A stretch of 64,000 nt of DNA from Pseudomonas sp. W4I3 (GCF_030816195.1 NZ_JAUSXS010000001.1:1945501-2009500); one strand, 5' to 3'; counted from the first letter of the stretch, positions 9,988-19,006 are shown. Program-made: numbers and translations. The notes: generated from the letters alone by a model not told the origin.

Positions 9988-10039
9988 TCGACAACCTCCC
10001 GCCGTGCTGGTTTGCAGGTAGTAATTCAGGTGACTGCAC

Positions 10040-11041
10040 ATGAATGATTTACAGCTCGACGACTTCAAGACCGACGAAAACGCCGCCATGGTGTTGTTGG
10101 TCGACGACCAGGCCATGATCGGCGAAGCCGTGCGGCGCGGCCTGGCCCACGAAGAAAACATCGACTTCCACTTTTGCGCCGACCCGCACCAGGCGATCGC
10201 CCAGGCGATTCGCATCAAGCCGACGGTTATTCTGCAAGACCTGGTCATGCCCGGCCTCGACGGCCTGACCCTGGTGCGTGAGTACCGCAATCACCCGGCA
10301 ACGGCCAACATCCCGATCATCGTGCTGTCCACCAAAGAAGACCCGCTGATCAAGAGTGCAGCGTTTGCGGCAGGGGCCAACGATTACCTGGTCAAGCTGC
10401 CGGACAATATCGAATTGGTGGCGCGTATTCGCTATCACTCGCGCTCCTACATGACCCTCCTGCAGCGGGACGCGGCGTACCGCGCGCTGCGGGTCAGCCA
10501 ACAGCAATTGCTGGACACCAACCTGGTGCTGCAACGGCTGATGAACTCTGACGGCTTGACCGGGCTGTCCAACCGCCGGCACTTCGATGAATACCTGGAG
10601 CTGGAATGGCGTCGTGCCATGCGCGATCAGACCCAGCTCTCCTTGCTGATGATCGACGTGGATTTCTTCAAGACATTCAACGACAGCTTCGGTCACGTCG
10701 AAGGCGACGAAGCCCTGCGCAAGGTCGCCGCCACCATCCGCGAAGCCAGCAGCCGTCCCTCGGACCTGCCGGCACGCTACGGCGGCGAAGAATTCGCGCT
10801 GGTGCTGCCCAATACCTCGCCGGGCGGTGCGCGACTGGTCGCCGAGAAACTGCGCATGGCCGTGGCCGCGCTGAAAATCCCGCATATCGCGCCGGCTGAA
10901 GGGGCGAGCCTGACCATCAGTATTGGCTTGTCGACCCTGACGCCGGTGCAAGGCACCGATTGCCGACAATTGATCATGGCGGCGGACAAGGGGTTGTATA
11001 CGGCCAAGCACAATGGGCGCAATCAGGTGGGTATCGAATAA
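10040..11041 (+). CDS. wspR: Response regulator diguanylate cyclase WspR
   Basis: Output enzyme of the Wsp system, which makes cyclic di-GMP from two GTP when phosphorylated. It has 333 residues: receiver domain 1-130 with acceptor Asp67 ([13 protein letters not shown]), a helical linker (about 140-168), then a GGDEF domain with the signature GGEEF at 248-252. The product-inhibition I-site RPSD is at 239-242, five residues before the signature, so both activity and feedback control look preserved. It starts at the ATG at 10040, 52 bases after wspF, and is the only gene of the operon not joined by an overlap. Confidence 0.96.
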   Translation: MNDLQLDDFKTDENAAMVLLVDDQAMIGEAVRRGLAHEENIDFHFCADPHQAIAQAIRIKPTVILQDLVMPGLDGLTLVREYRNHPATANIPIIVLSTKEDPLIKSAAFAAGANDYLVKLPDNIELVARIRYHSRSYMTLLQRDAAYRALRVSQQQLLDTNLVLQRLMNSDGLTGLSNRRHFDEYLELEWRRAMRDQTQLSLLMIDVDFFKTFNDSFGHVEGDEALRKVAATIREASSRPSDLPARYGGEEFALVLPNTSPGGARLVAEKLRMAVAALKIPHIAPAEGASLTISIGLSTLTPVQGTDCRQLIMAADKGLYTAKHNGRNQVGIE

Positions 11042-11181
11042 CTCAAGGCCGGCTCAAAGCCAAATGTGGGCTTGGGATTGTGTACAAATCCCTGCCTTTT
11101 CGACCAGGCGGACTGCCGTTTCCAGCCGTTTGCCGGTATACTCGCCGGCTTTCAAAAGTTCGCCAACGAGTGCTGCCCGCC

Positions 11182-12277
11182 ATGGAAATCAACCCGATCC
11201 TTAACACCATCAAGGACCTGTCCGAGCGCTCCGAAACTATTCGGGGGTATCTTTGACTACGATCAAAAGCATGAGCGTCTGACCGAAGTCAATCGCGAGC
11301 TTGAAGATCCGAGCGTCTGGAACAAACCTGAATATGCCCAGGAACTGGGCCGCGAGCGCGCTGCGCTGGCGCAGATCGTCGACACGCTCGACGAACTGAA
11401 CACCGGCCTGGCCGACTGCCGCGACTTGCTGGACATGGCCGTCGAAGAAGATGACGAAGGCGCAGTGGGCGATGTCGTCGCCGAGCTGGCCCGTCTCGAG
11501 GAAAACCTCGCCAAGCTCGAATTCCGCCGCATGTTCAGTCACGAAATGGACCCGAACAACGCCTACCTGGACATCCAGGCCGGCTCCGGTGGTACCGAGG
11601 CCCAGGACTGGGCCAACATCCTGCTGCGCATGTACCTGCGCTGGGCTGACAAACGCGGTTTCGACGCGACCATCATGGAATTGTCGGCCGGCGAAGTTGC
11701 TGGCATCAAGGGCGCGACCGTACATATCAAGGGTGAATACGCCTTTGGCTGGTTGCGTACCGAGATCGGCGTACACCGCCTGGTGCGCAAGAGCCCGTTC
11801 GACTCCGGCAACCGTCGCCATACCTCCTTTTCCGCTGTTTTCGTTTCGCCAGAGATCGACGACAAGGTGGAAATCGAGATCAACCCGGCCGACCTGCGTA
11901 TTGACACCTACCGCTCCTCCGGTGCTGGTGGTCAGCACGTAAACACCACCGACTCGGCCGTGCGTATCACCCACGTACCGACCAACACCGTGGTCAGCTG
12001 CCAGAACGAGCGTTCCCAGCACGCGAACAAGGACACCGCCATGAAAATGCTGCGGGCCAAGTTGTACGAGCAGGAAATGCAGAAGCGCAACGCCGCTTCC
12101 CAGGCGCTGGAAGACACCAAGTCGGACATCGGCTGGGGTCATCAAATCCGTTCTTATGTGCTCGATGCGTCGCGCATCAAGGATTTGCGCACTAACATCG
12201 AACGCAGCGACTGCGACAAGGTGCTCGACGGCGATATCGACGAATACCTGGAAGCCAGCCTGAAATCGGGCCTCTAA
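11182..12277 (+). CDS. prfB: Peptide chain release factor 2 with programmed +1 frameshift
   Basis: RF2 ends translation at UGA and UAA codons. The first 24 codons ([24 protein letters not shown]) run from the ATG at 11182 to an in-frame TGA at 11254-11256. The rest is in the +1 frame starting GAC (11255) and gives a full protein of 364 residues. The slip site is the classic CGG GGG TAT CTT TGA C, with a Shine-Dalgarno-like GGGGG stretch three bases before CTT. Low RF2 favours slippage and hence more RF2, an established autoregulation. The anticodon-like tripeptide SPF (VRKSPFDSG) and catalytic GGQ ([12 protein letters not shown]) are both present. It lies directly upstream of lysS, as in many proteobacteria. 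Confidence 0.96.
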
Positions 12278-12283
12278 AGAACC

Positions 12284-12345
12284 CTGTAGGAGCGGGGGGG
12301 ACGCCTAGTCCTTACCTCGCGATCCCCAGCCGAAGGCTGGGGAAA
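12284..12345. repeat. Degenerate REP remnant and hairpin between prfB and lysS
   Basis: TGTAGGAGCGGG at 12286-12297 matches the start of the TGTAGGAGCG-type REP. It is followed by a seven-G run and then a perfect stem CCCCAGCC-gaa-GGCTGGGG. The hairpin lacks a T-run, so it is not a good intrinsic terminator. It may cap the prfB message or be a decayed mobile repeat. Confidence 0.5.
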
Positions 12346-12373
12346 ACGTATCTGTGATGGAATTTCAAACGAC

Positions 12374-13878
12374 ATGAGCGACCAACAACTCGACCCGCAA
12401 GCCCTGCAACAGGAAGAAAACTCCCTGATCGCCCTGCGCAAGGAAAAGCTTGCTGCCGAGCGCGCCAAGGGTAACGCCTTCCCCAACGACTTCCGCCGCG
12501 ACAACTACTGCGATGCCCTGCAGAAGCAGTACGCGGACAAGACCAAGGAAGAGCTGGCGGAACTGGCGATCCCGGTCAAGGTGGCGGGTCGAATCATGCT
12601 CAACCGTGGCTCGTTCATGGTGATCCAGGACATGACCGGACGTATCCAGGTCTACGTCAACCGCAAGACCCTTTCCGAAGAAACCCTGGCCTCGGTGAAA
12701 ACCTGGGACATGGGCGACATCATCGCAGCTGAAGGCACCCTGGCCCGTTCCGGCAAGGGCGACCTGTACGTCGAGATGACCAACGTGCGCCTGCTGACCA
12801 AGTCGCTGCGCCCGCTGCCGGACAAGCACCACGGCCTGACCGACACCGAACAGCGCTACCGCCAGCGCTACGTTGACCTGATCGTCAACGAAGACGTGCG
12901 TCAGACCTTCCGCGTGCGCTCGCAGGTCATCGCTCACATCCGCAGCTTCCTGATGCAGCGTGACTTCCTCGAAGTGTGGAAACGCCGATGCTGCAAACCA
13001 TCCCCGGTGGCGCCGCGGCCAAGCCATTCGAAACCCATCACAACGCGCTGGACATGGAAATGTTCCTGCGTATCGCGCCTGAGTTGTACCTCAAGCGCCT
13101 GGTGGTGGGTGGTTTCGAGAAAGTCTTCGAGATCAACCGCAACTTCCGTAACGAAGGCGTCTCGACCCGTCACAACCCTGAATTCACCATGTTGGAGTTC
13201 TACCAGGCCTACGCCGACTACGAAGACAACATGGACCTCACCGAAGAACTGTTCCGTGAGCTGGCGCAGCTGGTGCTGGGCAGCACCGACGTGCCGTACG
13301 GCGACAAAGTGTTCCACTTCGGCGAGCCGTTCGTGCGCCTGTCGGTGTTCGACTCGATCCTCAAGTACAACCCCGAGCTGACCGCCGATGACCTCAACGA
13401 CATCGACAAGGCGCGTGCCATTGCCAAGAAAGCCGGCGCCAAGGTGCTGGGCTTCGAAGGCCTGGGCAAGCTGCAGGTGATGATTTTCGAGGAACTGGTG
13501 GAGCACAAGCTGGAACAGCCGCACTTCATTACCCAGTACCCGTTCGAAGTGTCGCCGCTGGCGCGTCGCAACGATGACAACCCGAACGTCACCGACCGTT
13601 TCGAGCTGTTCATCGGTGGCCGAGAAATCGCCAACGCCTACTCCGAGCTCAACGACGCGGAAGACCAGGCCGAGCGCTTCATGGCCCAGGTGGCCGACAA
13701 GGACGCGGGTGATGACGAGGCCATGCACTACGACGCCGACTTCGTACGTGCCCTGGAATACGGCATGCCGCCAACCGCCGGTGAAGGTATCGGCATCGAC
13801 CGCCTGGTGATGCTGCTGACCAATTCGCCGTCGATCCGCGATGTGATCCTGTTCCCGCATATGCGGCCACAAGCGTAA
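12374..13878 (+). pseudogene. lysS: Lysyl-tRNA synthetase, reading frame broken by a 2-nt insertion
   Basis: Class II lysyl-tRNA synthetase, which charges tRNA-Lys. Frame one starts at the ATG at 12374 and encodes the N-terminal OB-fold anticodon domain and the start of the catalytic core, up to RDFLEV. At 12974-12978 the sequence reads GTGTG where GTG would continue in frame to GAA ACG CCG ATG (ETPMLQT). The two extra bases send frame one into junk that stops at 13381. The other frame resumes at once and holds motif 2 ([20 protein letters not shown]) and motif 3 ([12 protein letters not shown]) to the stop at 13878. Removing TG gives exactly 500 residues, the normal Pseudomonas length. All other residues look conserved, so a very recent mutation or a sequencing error is more likely than decay. 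A restart at the GTG at 12976 is possible but has no ribosome-binding site. Confidence 0.9.
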
Positions 13879-13892
13879 CCGTAGCGAAATCT

Positions 13893-13921
13893 GAAGCCGC
13901 CTTTTATAAGGCGGCTTTTTT
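13893..13921 (+). terminator. Intrinsic terminator after lysS
   Basis: Stem AAGCCGCCTT / AAGGCGGCTT with a 4-base loop, followed by TTTTT. It lies 15 bases after the lysS stop codon. Confidence 0.85.
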
Positions 13922-13983
13922 ATGTGGCGTGAACTCGCGTCAAGCAAACAGCGCCAGTTTTTTTCCAGTCAAGGATGTGTGTG

Positions 13984-14700
13984 GTGAACCGCGTAATGGC
14001 TCAAGAAGGCGCCGCCGGCATTGCCGCTGCCGTGGCTGAAAGCGTCCAGTACCAAGGCCGCAAGGCCAGCCGCCGGGGCAGTGAACAGCGCCGGCAAGAC
14101 ATTCTCGATGCGGCCATGCGCATCGTGGTCCGCGATGGCGTGCGGGCCGTGCGCCATCGTGCCGTGGCGGCGGAGGCCGGCGTACCGTTGTCGGCGACCA
14201 CCTACTACTTCAAAGACATCGACGACCTGCTCACCGACACCTTCGCCCAATACGTCGAACGCAGCGCGGCCTTCATGGGCAAGCTGTGGGTGCGCAACGA
14301 AGGCCTGCTGCGCGAGATGGTTGCCTACGGGGACGGCAGCCCGGCGTCGCGCTCGCAGCTGGCCGATGACATTGCGCGGCTGACCGCCGACTACGTACAG
14401 CGGCAACTGACCAACCGTCGCGACTACCTGATGGCCGAGCAGGCCTTTCGCCAGGAAGCCTTGTTGAATCCGCGTCTTGCCGAACTGGTACGCTCCCACC
14501 AACAGATTCTGTTGCAGGGCACCGGGCAGTTTTTCCAGGTACTGGGCTCCCGCGAGCCGCAACAGGATGCCAAGGTGTTGACGGCGATTATCGGTCGGAT
14601 GGAATATCAGGGCCTGTTGGGCGGCGCAGAGCCTCTGACCGGTGACGAGATGCTGGAAATACTCAAGCGCTACATGCACCTGGTGCTGGCCTCGGTCTGA
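13984..14700 (+). CDS. TetR-family transcriptional regulator
   Basis: About 238 residues with an N-terminal TetR helix-turn-helix (QRRQDILDAAMRIVVRDG, then AVAAEAGVPLSATTYYFKDIDDLL) and a C-terminal ligand/dimer domain. Several starts are possible: ATG 13975, GTG 13981, GTG 13984 and ATG 13996. I chose the GTG at 13984 because AAGGA at 13971-13975 is at a proper distance; the ATG at 13975 has that motif immediately against it. It sits downstream of lysS, as does a homologous gene in P. aeruginosa (from memory, PA3699). It lies 47 bases before the DUF1704 gene, which it could regulate (inference). Ligand unknown. Confidence 0.85.
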   Translation: MNRVMAQEGAAGIAAAVAESVQYQGRKASRRGSEQRRQDILDAAMRIVVRDGVRAVRHRAVAAEAGVPLSATTYYFKDIDDLLTDTFAQYVERSAAFMGKLWVRNEGLLREMVAYGDGSPASRSQLADDIARLTADYVQRQLTNRRDYLMAEQAFRQEALLNPRLAELVRSHQQILLQGTGQFFQVLGSREPQQDAKVLTAIIGRMEYQGLLGGAEPLTGDEMLEILKRYMHLVLASV

Positions 14701-14747
14701 TCACCAGGGATGTTCGATAAAGGCCACGTTGAAAGAGGAAGCACCGG

Positions 14748-16025
14748 GTGGACGATTACCAGCAGACGATACGCAGCTTGTCCGATCGCATTGTGCTGGC
14801 GCAAACGCCGATCCGCGTCCTTGACGCCGTGAAGTGGGACGAGAATATCCGCCAGGGCTTTCTCAAGGCCAAGGGCAAGGCCATGCCTGCCGTAGACCGC
14901 GATTACTACCTGAACCGACCGTTGTCGTTTGACTCCAGCGCGGTCAAGCTGGAGTTTCAGAACATCGAGCGCGACATTACCCGTCGCCTCGGCCAGTTCA
15001 GCCCGGTGGGGCAGATCATGCGCCGCATGTGCCGTGAGTACCGCATGGTGGTGCGCATGCTCGAAGCCCGAGGCACCGAGGATTTCGGCCTGATCTCCCA
15101 GGAACTCTACGGCGCCGCTTCCGACGCCTTCCATGCCGGCGACCCGACCCTGGCCGACCTGGGCCTGATGCTTTCGGACTATCTGAACAACATCGACGGC
15201 CGTGGCGACCTCAAGGACGAAGCCAAGACCTTGACCGCCAAGGACGCCGTCGCCTTGCTGCAAACGCGCTTGAACAAGGTGTTCGGCGAGGCCGAGGAAA
15301 CGATCCGTGTGTTCGAATCCGATGGCATCGTCGCCGACGCGGCGGCGGGCGCCGATTACATCAAGATCCGCGCCGATGCGATGTTCAACGACCGTGACGT
15401 GCGCGCGCTGGAAGTACACGAAGGCCTGGTGCATGTGGGGACCACCCTCAATGGGCAGAACCAGCCGATCTGCACGTTCCTGTCCAAGGGGCCGCCGTCG
15501 TCCACCGTGACCCAGGAAGGCCTGGCGATCCTGATGGAAATCATCACGTTCGCCTCCTACCCCAGCCGGCTGCGCAAACTGACCAACCGCACCCGCGCCA
15601 TTCATATGGTGGAGGAGGGCGCTGACTTCCTGCAGGTATTTGAGTTCTTCCGCGAGCAGGGCTTTGAAATGGCGGAAAGCTATGGCAACGCCAGCCGGGT
15701 GTTCCGTGGCTCGGTGCCCAATGGCCTGCCGTTTACCAAGGATCTGTCCTACCTCAAGGGCTTCATCATGGTCTACAACTACATCCAACTGGCCGTGCGC
15801 AAGGGCAAGCTGGAACAAGTGCCGCTGTTGTTCTGCGGCAAGACCACGCTCGAAGATATGCGCACCTTGCGCCAACTGGTCGATGAAGGCCTGGTAGTGC
15901 CACCCAAATACCTGCCCGAACAGTTCCGCGACATGAACGCACTGGCGGCATGGATGTGCTTTTCCAACTTCCTCAATCATTTGAGCCTGGATCGCATCGA
16001 GGCGGATTACTCCAATATCCTCTGA
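14748..16025 (+). CDS. DUF1704 (QEGLA motif) putative zinc metallopeptidase, MATCAP-like
   Basis: A 425-residue protein of the DUF1704 family, annotated elsewhere as flavohemoglobin expression-modulating QEGLA-motif protein. The active-site signature HEGLVH is at 224-229 (HExxxH), and QEGLA is at 256-260, whose Glu257 is the expected third zinc ligand. The same fold and motif occur in the human tubulin tyrosine carboxypeptidase MATCAP, so a carboxypeptidase-like activity is inferred; the bacterial substrate is unknown. The start is the GTG at 14748, preceded by AGAGGAAG. No signal peptide or membrane helix, so cytoplasmic. It is followed after 33 bases by a lipoprotein hydrolase gene on the same strand. 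Confidence 0.85.
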   Translation: MDDYQQTIRSLSDRIVLAQTPIRVLDAVKWDENIRQGFLKAKGKAMPAVDRDYYLNRPLSFDSSAVKLEFQNIERDITRRLGQFSPVGQIMRRMCREYRMVVRMLEARGTEDFGLISQELYGAASDAFHAGDPTLADLGLMLSDYLNNIDGRGDLKDEAKTLTAKDAVALLQTRLNKVFGEAEETIRVFESDGIVADAAAGADYIKIRADAMFNDRDVRALEVHEGLVHVGTTLNGQNQPICTFLSKGPPSSTVTQEGLAILMEIITFASYPSRLRKLTNRTRAIHMVEEGADFLQVFEFFREQGFEMAESYGNASRVFRGSVPNGLPFTKDLSYLKGFIMVYNYIQLAVRKGKLEQVPLLFCGKTTLEDMRTLRQLVDEGLVVPPKYLPEQFRDMNALAAWMCFSNFLNHLSLDRIEADYSNIL

Positions 16026-16058
16026 CCGAATTTCATCTCAATCACGAGGCTTCAACGG

Positions 16059-16964
16059 ATGAGAATCCTCGGCATTCTTTGCCTGCTACTCACATTGAAC
16101 GGCTGCAGCTCGTTATTGTTCTACCCCGAGCCCGGCCTGCCGTTCACGCCGGAAAAAGCCCACCTGGCTTACCGCGACGTCACCCTCACCACCGCCGACG
16201 GGGTGAAGCTGCACGCCTGGTGGTTGCCGGCCAAGCCCGGCGTACCCGTCAAAGGCACGGTGCTGCACCTGCACGGCAACGGCGGCAACCTGGCCTGGCA
16301 TCTGGGCGGCAGTTGGTGGTTGCCGGAGCAGGGCTACCAGGTCCTGTTGTTGGATTATCGCGGCTATGGGCTCTCCGAAGGCACGCCGTCATTGCCGGCC
16401 ATCTATCAGGACGTGGACGCCGCCTTCAGTTGGCTGGACAAGGCGCGCGAAGTCCGCGGCCAGCCACTGATCGTGCTTGGCCAGAGCCTGGGCGGCGCGT
16501 TGGCGGTGCATTATCTGGCGGCTCACCCCGAGCGCCAGTCCCAGCTCAAGGCGCTGGTGCTGGATGGCGTGCCTGCCAGTTATCGTGACGTAGGACAATT
16601 CGCCCTGAGCACTTCCTGGTTAACCTGGTCGTTCCAGGTGCCCCTGTCCTGGCTGGTGCCGGACGCCGACAGCGCGGTCAACGCCATGCCCCGACTGACG
16701 GGCGTGCCCAAGTTACTGTTTCACAGCCTGGATGATCCGATCGTGCCCATGTCCAACGGCATCCGTCTGTACCAGGCGGCGCCACCCCCCAGGGTGCTGC
16801 AACTGACCCGAGGCGGGCATGTGCAGACGTTCGCCGACAAGACCTGGCAAACCGTGATGCTGCGTTACCTGGATGACCCGCTGCACTTCAACGGCCTGCG
16901 TCGTCTCGGCGAGATTCCGAATTATCCCATTCCCAAAGCTGCACCATCAGAGAGCCCGCAATGA
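16059..16964 (+). CDS. Alpha/beta-hydrolase lipoprotein
   Basis: A 301-residue predicted lipoprotein: MRILGILCLLLTLNGCSS has a short hydrophobic signal and lipobox LNGC with Cys16. The alpha/beta-hydrolase fold shows an oxyanion-type HLHGNGGNLAWH, the nucleophile elbow GQSLGG, a late acid in HSLDDPIVP and a final His in RGGHVQTF. It resembles BEM46/YfhR-type hydrolases. The substrate cannot be read from sequence. It overlaps the next gene by 4 bases (ATGA) and follows the DUF1704 gene closely, so the three probably share a transcript. Confidence 0.85.
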   Translation: MRILGILCLLLTLNGCSSLLFYPEPGLPFTPEKAHLAYRDVTLTTADGVKLHAWWLPAKPGVPVKGTVLHLHGNGGNLAWHLGGSWWLPEQGYQVLLLDYRGYGLSEGTPSLPAIYQDVDAAFSWLDKAREVRGQPLIVLGQSLGGALAVHYLAAHPERQSQLKALVLDGVPASYRDVGQFALSTSWLTWSFQVPLSWLVPDADSAVNAMPRLTGVPKLLFHSLDDPIVPMSNGIRLYQAAPPPRVLQLTRGGHVQTFADKTWQTVMLRYLDDPLHFNGLRRLGEIPNYPIPKAAPSESPQ

Positions 16965-17287
16965 GTGAAGAGCGCAACATGATCCCGCTGATTCTCACTG
17001 GCATCGGCACCATCATTGGTACTGTCGGTTGCTTGTGGTACTACGGCTACCTGCACTTCGCCAAGCCTGAGGATGCACTGTTGCTCAGCGAGTTCACCCT
17101 GCTCAAGACCGTGCCAGGCGAGGATTACAAAATCTCACTGACCCCAGCCGCTCAAGTGGCGCAATGCGTAGATGGCGTATTGGTGATGTTCGATACCGAC
17201 CAGAAAGGCCTGAGCGGCGTTCTGGTGAATGACAAGAAGCAGGCGGTGCGTTGCATCGGGCAGGAAACCCCGCAACTGCAGCAGTGA
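16961..17287 (+). CDS. Small membrane-anchored hypothetical protein
   Basis: 108 residues with one hydrophobic segment near the N-terminus (MIPLILTGIGTIIGTVGCLWYYG, about 7-29) and a soluble C-terminal part containing two Cys. I do not recognise a family. It overlaps the hydrolase gene by ATGA, so the two are probably translated together. The following intrinsic terminator marks the end of this transcription unit. Confidence 0.75.
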   Translation: MSEERNMIPLILTGIGTIIGTVGCLWYYGYLHFAKPEDALLLSEFTLLKTVPGEDYKISLTPAAQVAQCVDGVLVMFDTDQKGLSGVLVNDKKQAVRCIGQETPQLQQ

Positions 17288-17366
17288 GCGCGGGCTTCCT
17301 GACGCGGGAAAGTGCCGTTATCCGCACAACGTATAAAAAGCTTGGTTGGCTGCTGACTGTGCCTTT

Positions 17367-17394
17367 AAAAAACCGCCTTCATTGGCGGTTTTTT
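17367..17394 (+). terminator. Intrinsic terminator ending the DUF1704/hydrolase unit
   Basis: AACCGCC-ttcatt-GGCGGTT followed by TTTT and preceded by AAAA. A strong rho-independent terminator. Confidence 0.85.
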
Positions 17395-17501
17395 CATGTT
17401 GCATCAAGCGATCCGTCAGCGCTGTGACGTGAATATCTGGAACCGTATTGCGTCAGGCGCCACACACAGCGATGTAATTTACACAAAGCGGGGCCAAGAC
17501 T

Positions 17502-17708
17502 GTGGCGATAACTGTTGCTGCAATACGTAACATGCTGGACATGGCCAGGGGGCAACAGGCGCTGGAGCGCCGAGACGCTGAGGATGATGAACTCAAGCAA
17601 CTGATGCATAAGCTGTCGCAAAATGCTTATGGCCCCAGAATCGAAATGCCTGCCGACGATACCCACCGCACCATCCACTTTGGTGAGCCGAAAAAAAACC
17701 CACCGTAA
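17502..17708 (+). CDS. Small hypothetical protein in an isolated unit
   Basis: A possible 68-residue protein starting with GTG at 17502 (or 58 residues from the ATG at 17532). It is charged and has a helical middle (QQALERRDAEDDELKQLMHKLSQ). Its codon choice looks coding, but no good ribosome-binding site precedes either start. It lies between a terminator and a second terminator whose stem includes its stop codon, so if real it is a monocistronic message. No family recognised. Confidence 0.45.
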   Translation: MAITVAAIRNMLDMARGQQALERRDAEDDELKQLMHKLSQNAYGPRIEMPADDTHRTIHFGEPKKNPP

Positions 17709-17720
17709 GGTGGGTTTTTT
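17697..17720. terminator. Bidirectional intrinsic terminator
   Basis: Stem AACCCACC / GGTGGGTT with loop GTAA, flanked by an A-run on the left and TTTT on the right. It can therefore stop the small rightward ORF and the leftward lptF transcript. Confidence 0.85.
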
Positions 17721-17737
17721 CATGCAGCCTCAATCGA

Positions 17738-18523
17738 TCAGTTAGCGACGGAAGAACGTGGCTTGACCGGTTGGTTGTCGTTGGAGATGGTCACTTCAAC
17801 GCGGCGGTTCATCGCGCGGCCCGATACGCTGCCGTTATCGGCAACCGGATATTCCTTGCCGTAGCCCTGGGTCACGATGCGCGAGATGTCCACGCCTTGC
17901 TGTGCCAGTGCGCGCTGTACGGAAGCCGCACGACGCTCGGACAGGCTCTGGTTGTAAGCGTCGGAACCGGTGCTGTCGGTGTAGCCTTCGACGATCACTT
18001 TACGGTCCGGGTTGTCGCGCAGGAACTGAGCCAGCTTGGTAATGTTGACCAGGCCGCTGGACTTCAGGTCGGACTTGTTGGTGGCGAACAGCACGTCACC
18101 GAAGGTCACCAGGGTGCCACGATCAGTTTGCTTGGCGTTCAAGCTGTCTTGCAGCTGCTTGATCTGTGCATCACGGGCGTCCAGCAGGGCGCGGGCGCGT
18201 TCGTCGCCAGCGTTTTTCAGCTTGGCTTCCGATTCACGCAGCGAAATGGTGTCTTTCGCTACTTCCACACGCTGGTTGGTCAGGTAGGCCAGTTGGTCGA
18301 CTTTCTTCTCGTCTTCCTTGTCGCGGTAGGCTTTGTCTGCTTTGTCGAGCCACTCGCTGGCGTCTTTGGTTTCCAGCGCGGCCAGCTTGGTGGCCTGAGG
18401 GTTGGTTTGCAGGGCCGTGAAGTTGGTCCGTGCGTTTTCCAGGTTCGCGTTCGGCGGGGTGGAGCAGGCTGCCAAGGCAACGCTCATCGCCAACAGGGCC
18501 GGGATCATCAGTTGTTTACGCAT
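17738..18523 (-). CDS. lptF: OmpA-family lipoprotein LptF
   Basis: A 261-residue outer-membrane lipoprotein. MRKQLMIPALLAMSVALAACS carries the lipobox LAAC. The middle (about 45-130) is a charged helical region likely to form a coiled coil, with a DUF4398-like look. The C-terminal OmpA domain (about 140-245) has the peptidoglycan-binding consensus VEGYTDSTGSDAYNQSLSERRA. In P. aeruginosa the homologue PA3692 is LptF, an AlgU-controlled survival factor (from memory). It lies 57 bases downstream of the DUF4398 lipoprotein gene on the same strand, the same pair as in P. aeruginosa. Confidence 0.88.
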   Translation of the reverse strand: MRKQLMIPALLAMSVALAACSTPPNANLENARTNFTALQTNPQATKLAALETKDASEWLDKADKAYRDKEDEKKVDQLAYLTNQRVEVAKDTISLRESEAKLKNAGDERARALLDARDAQIKQLQDSLNAKQTDRGTLVTFGDVLFATNKSDLKSSGLVNITKLAQFLRDNPDRKVIVEGYTDSTGSDAYNQSLSERRAASVQRALAQQGVDISRIVTQGYGKEYPVADNGSVSGRAMNRRVEVTISNDNQPVKPRSSVAN

Positions 18524-18580
18524 AGTCGTGTCGTCCTTTCAATTCGATAGTCAGGTGCGATGCAATCAAGGGGCAGCGGC

Positions 18581-19006
18581 TTATTTCTGCTGGATAGCAG
18601 CCGGGCGCATGCCTTCCTTACGCAACTCGTCAACTGCTTTCTGGGAATCCTTTACTGCTTGCTCAGCTTTGGCAGCCTGGGCTTTACGCTCAGCAACGCG
18701 AGCGTCCCACTCGGCTTGTTCGGCCAGCTGACGAGCTTTGTCGTAGTTCTTGTCATGCATGGCGATTTCGGCTTCTTTGAGCTTGTCCTGAGCCGACTTC
18801 ATTTCCACGGCTGCGAACTCGGTGCCGCCGGCGCTGACCGCGCTGTTGACCGCTGATTGGGTCACTGCGTATTGCTCGGTCGGCGGGTTGCCGGCGCAAC
18901 CAGCCAGGATGAAGCTGGTGCCGATTGCCAGCGCGGCCAATTTAAGCCCGCGCAGGTGGTTAAACGAGGATTTGGCAGTGCTGGTCTTCATCGTCTTCAA
19001 CTCCAT
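18581..19006 (-). CDS. DUF4398 domain lipoprotein
   Basis: A 141-residue lipoprotein. The hydrophobic signal ends in the lipobox LAGC (FILAGCAGNPP). The mature part is an Ala/Glu/Lys-rich helix (AAVEMKSAQDKLKEAEIAM) of the DUF4398 family, likely a coiled coil facing the periplasm. The start is the ATG at 19006, with AGGAG seven bases upstream; a downstream ATG five codons in is less well placed. It is the first gene of the pair with lptF, and a possible AlgU promoter lies about 110 bases upstream. Confidence 0.85.
   Translation of the reverse strand: MELKTMKTSTAKSSFNHLRGLKLAALAIGTSFILAGCAGNPPTEQYAVTQSAVNSAVSAGGTEFAAVEMKSAQDKLKEAEIAMHDKNYDKARQLAEQAEWDARVAERKAQAAKAEQAVKDSQKAVDELRKEGMRPAAIQQK

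Noticed and set aside
9988..10039. Separate promoter for wspR in the wspF-wspR gap
   Set aside because: The 52-base gap shows no convincing -35/-10 pair, so I did not list one.
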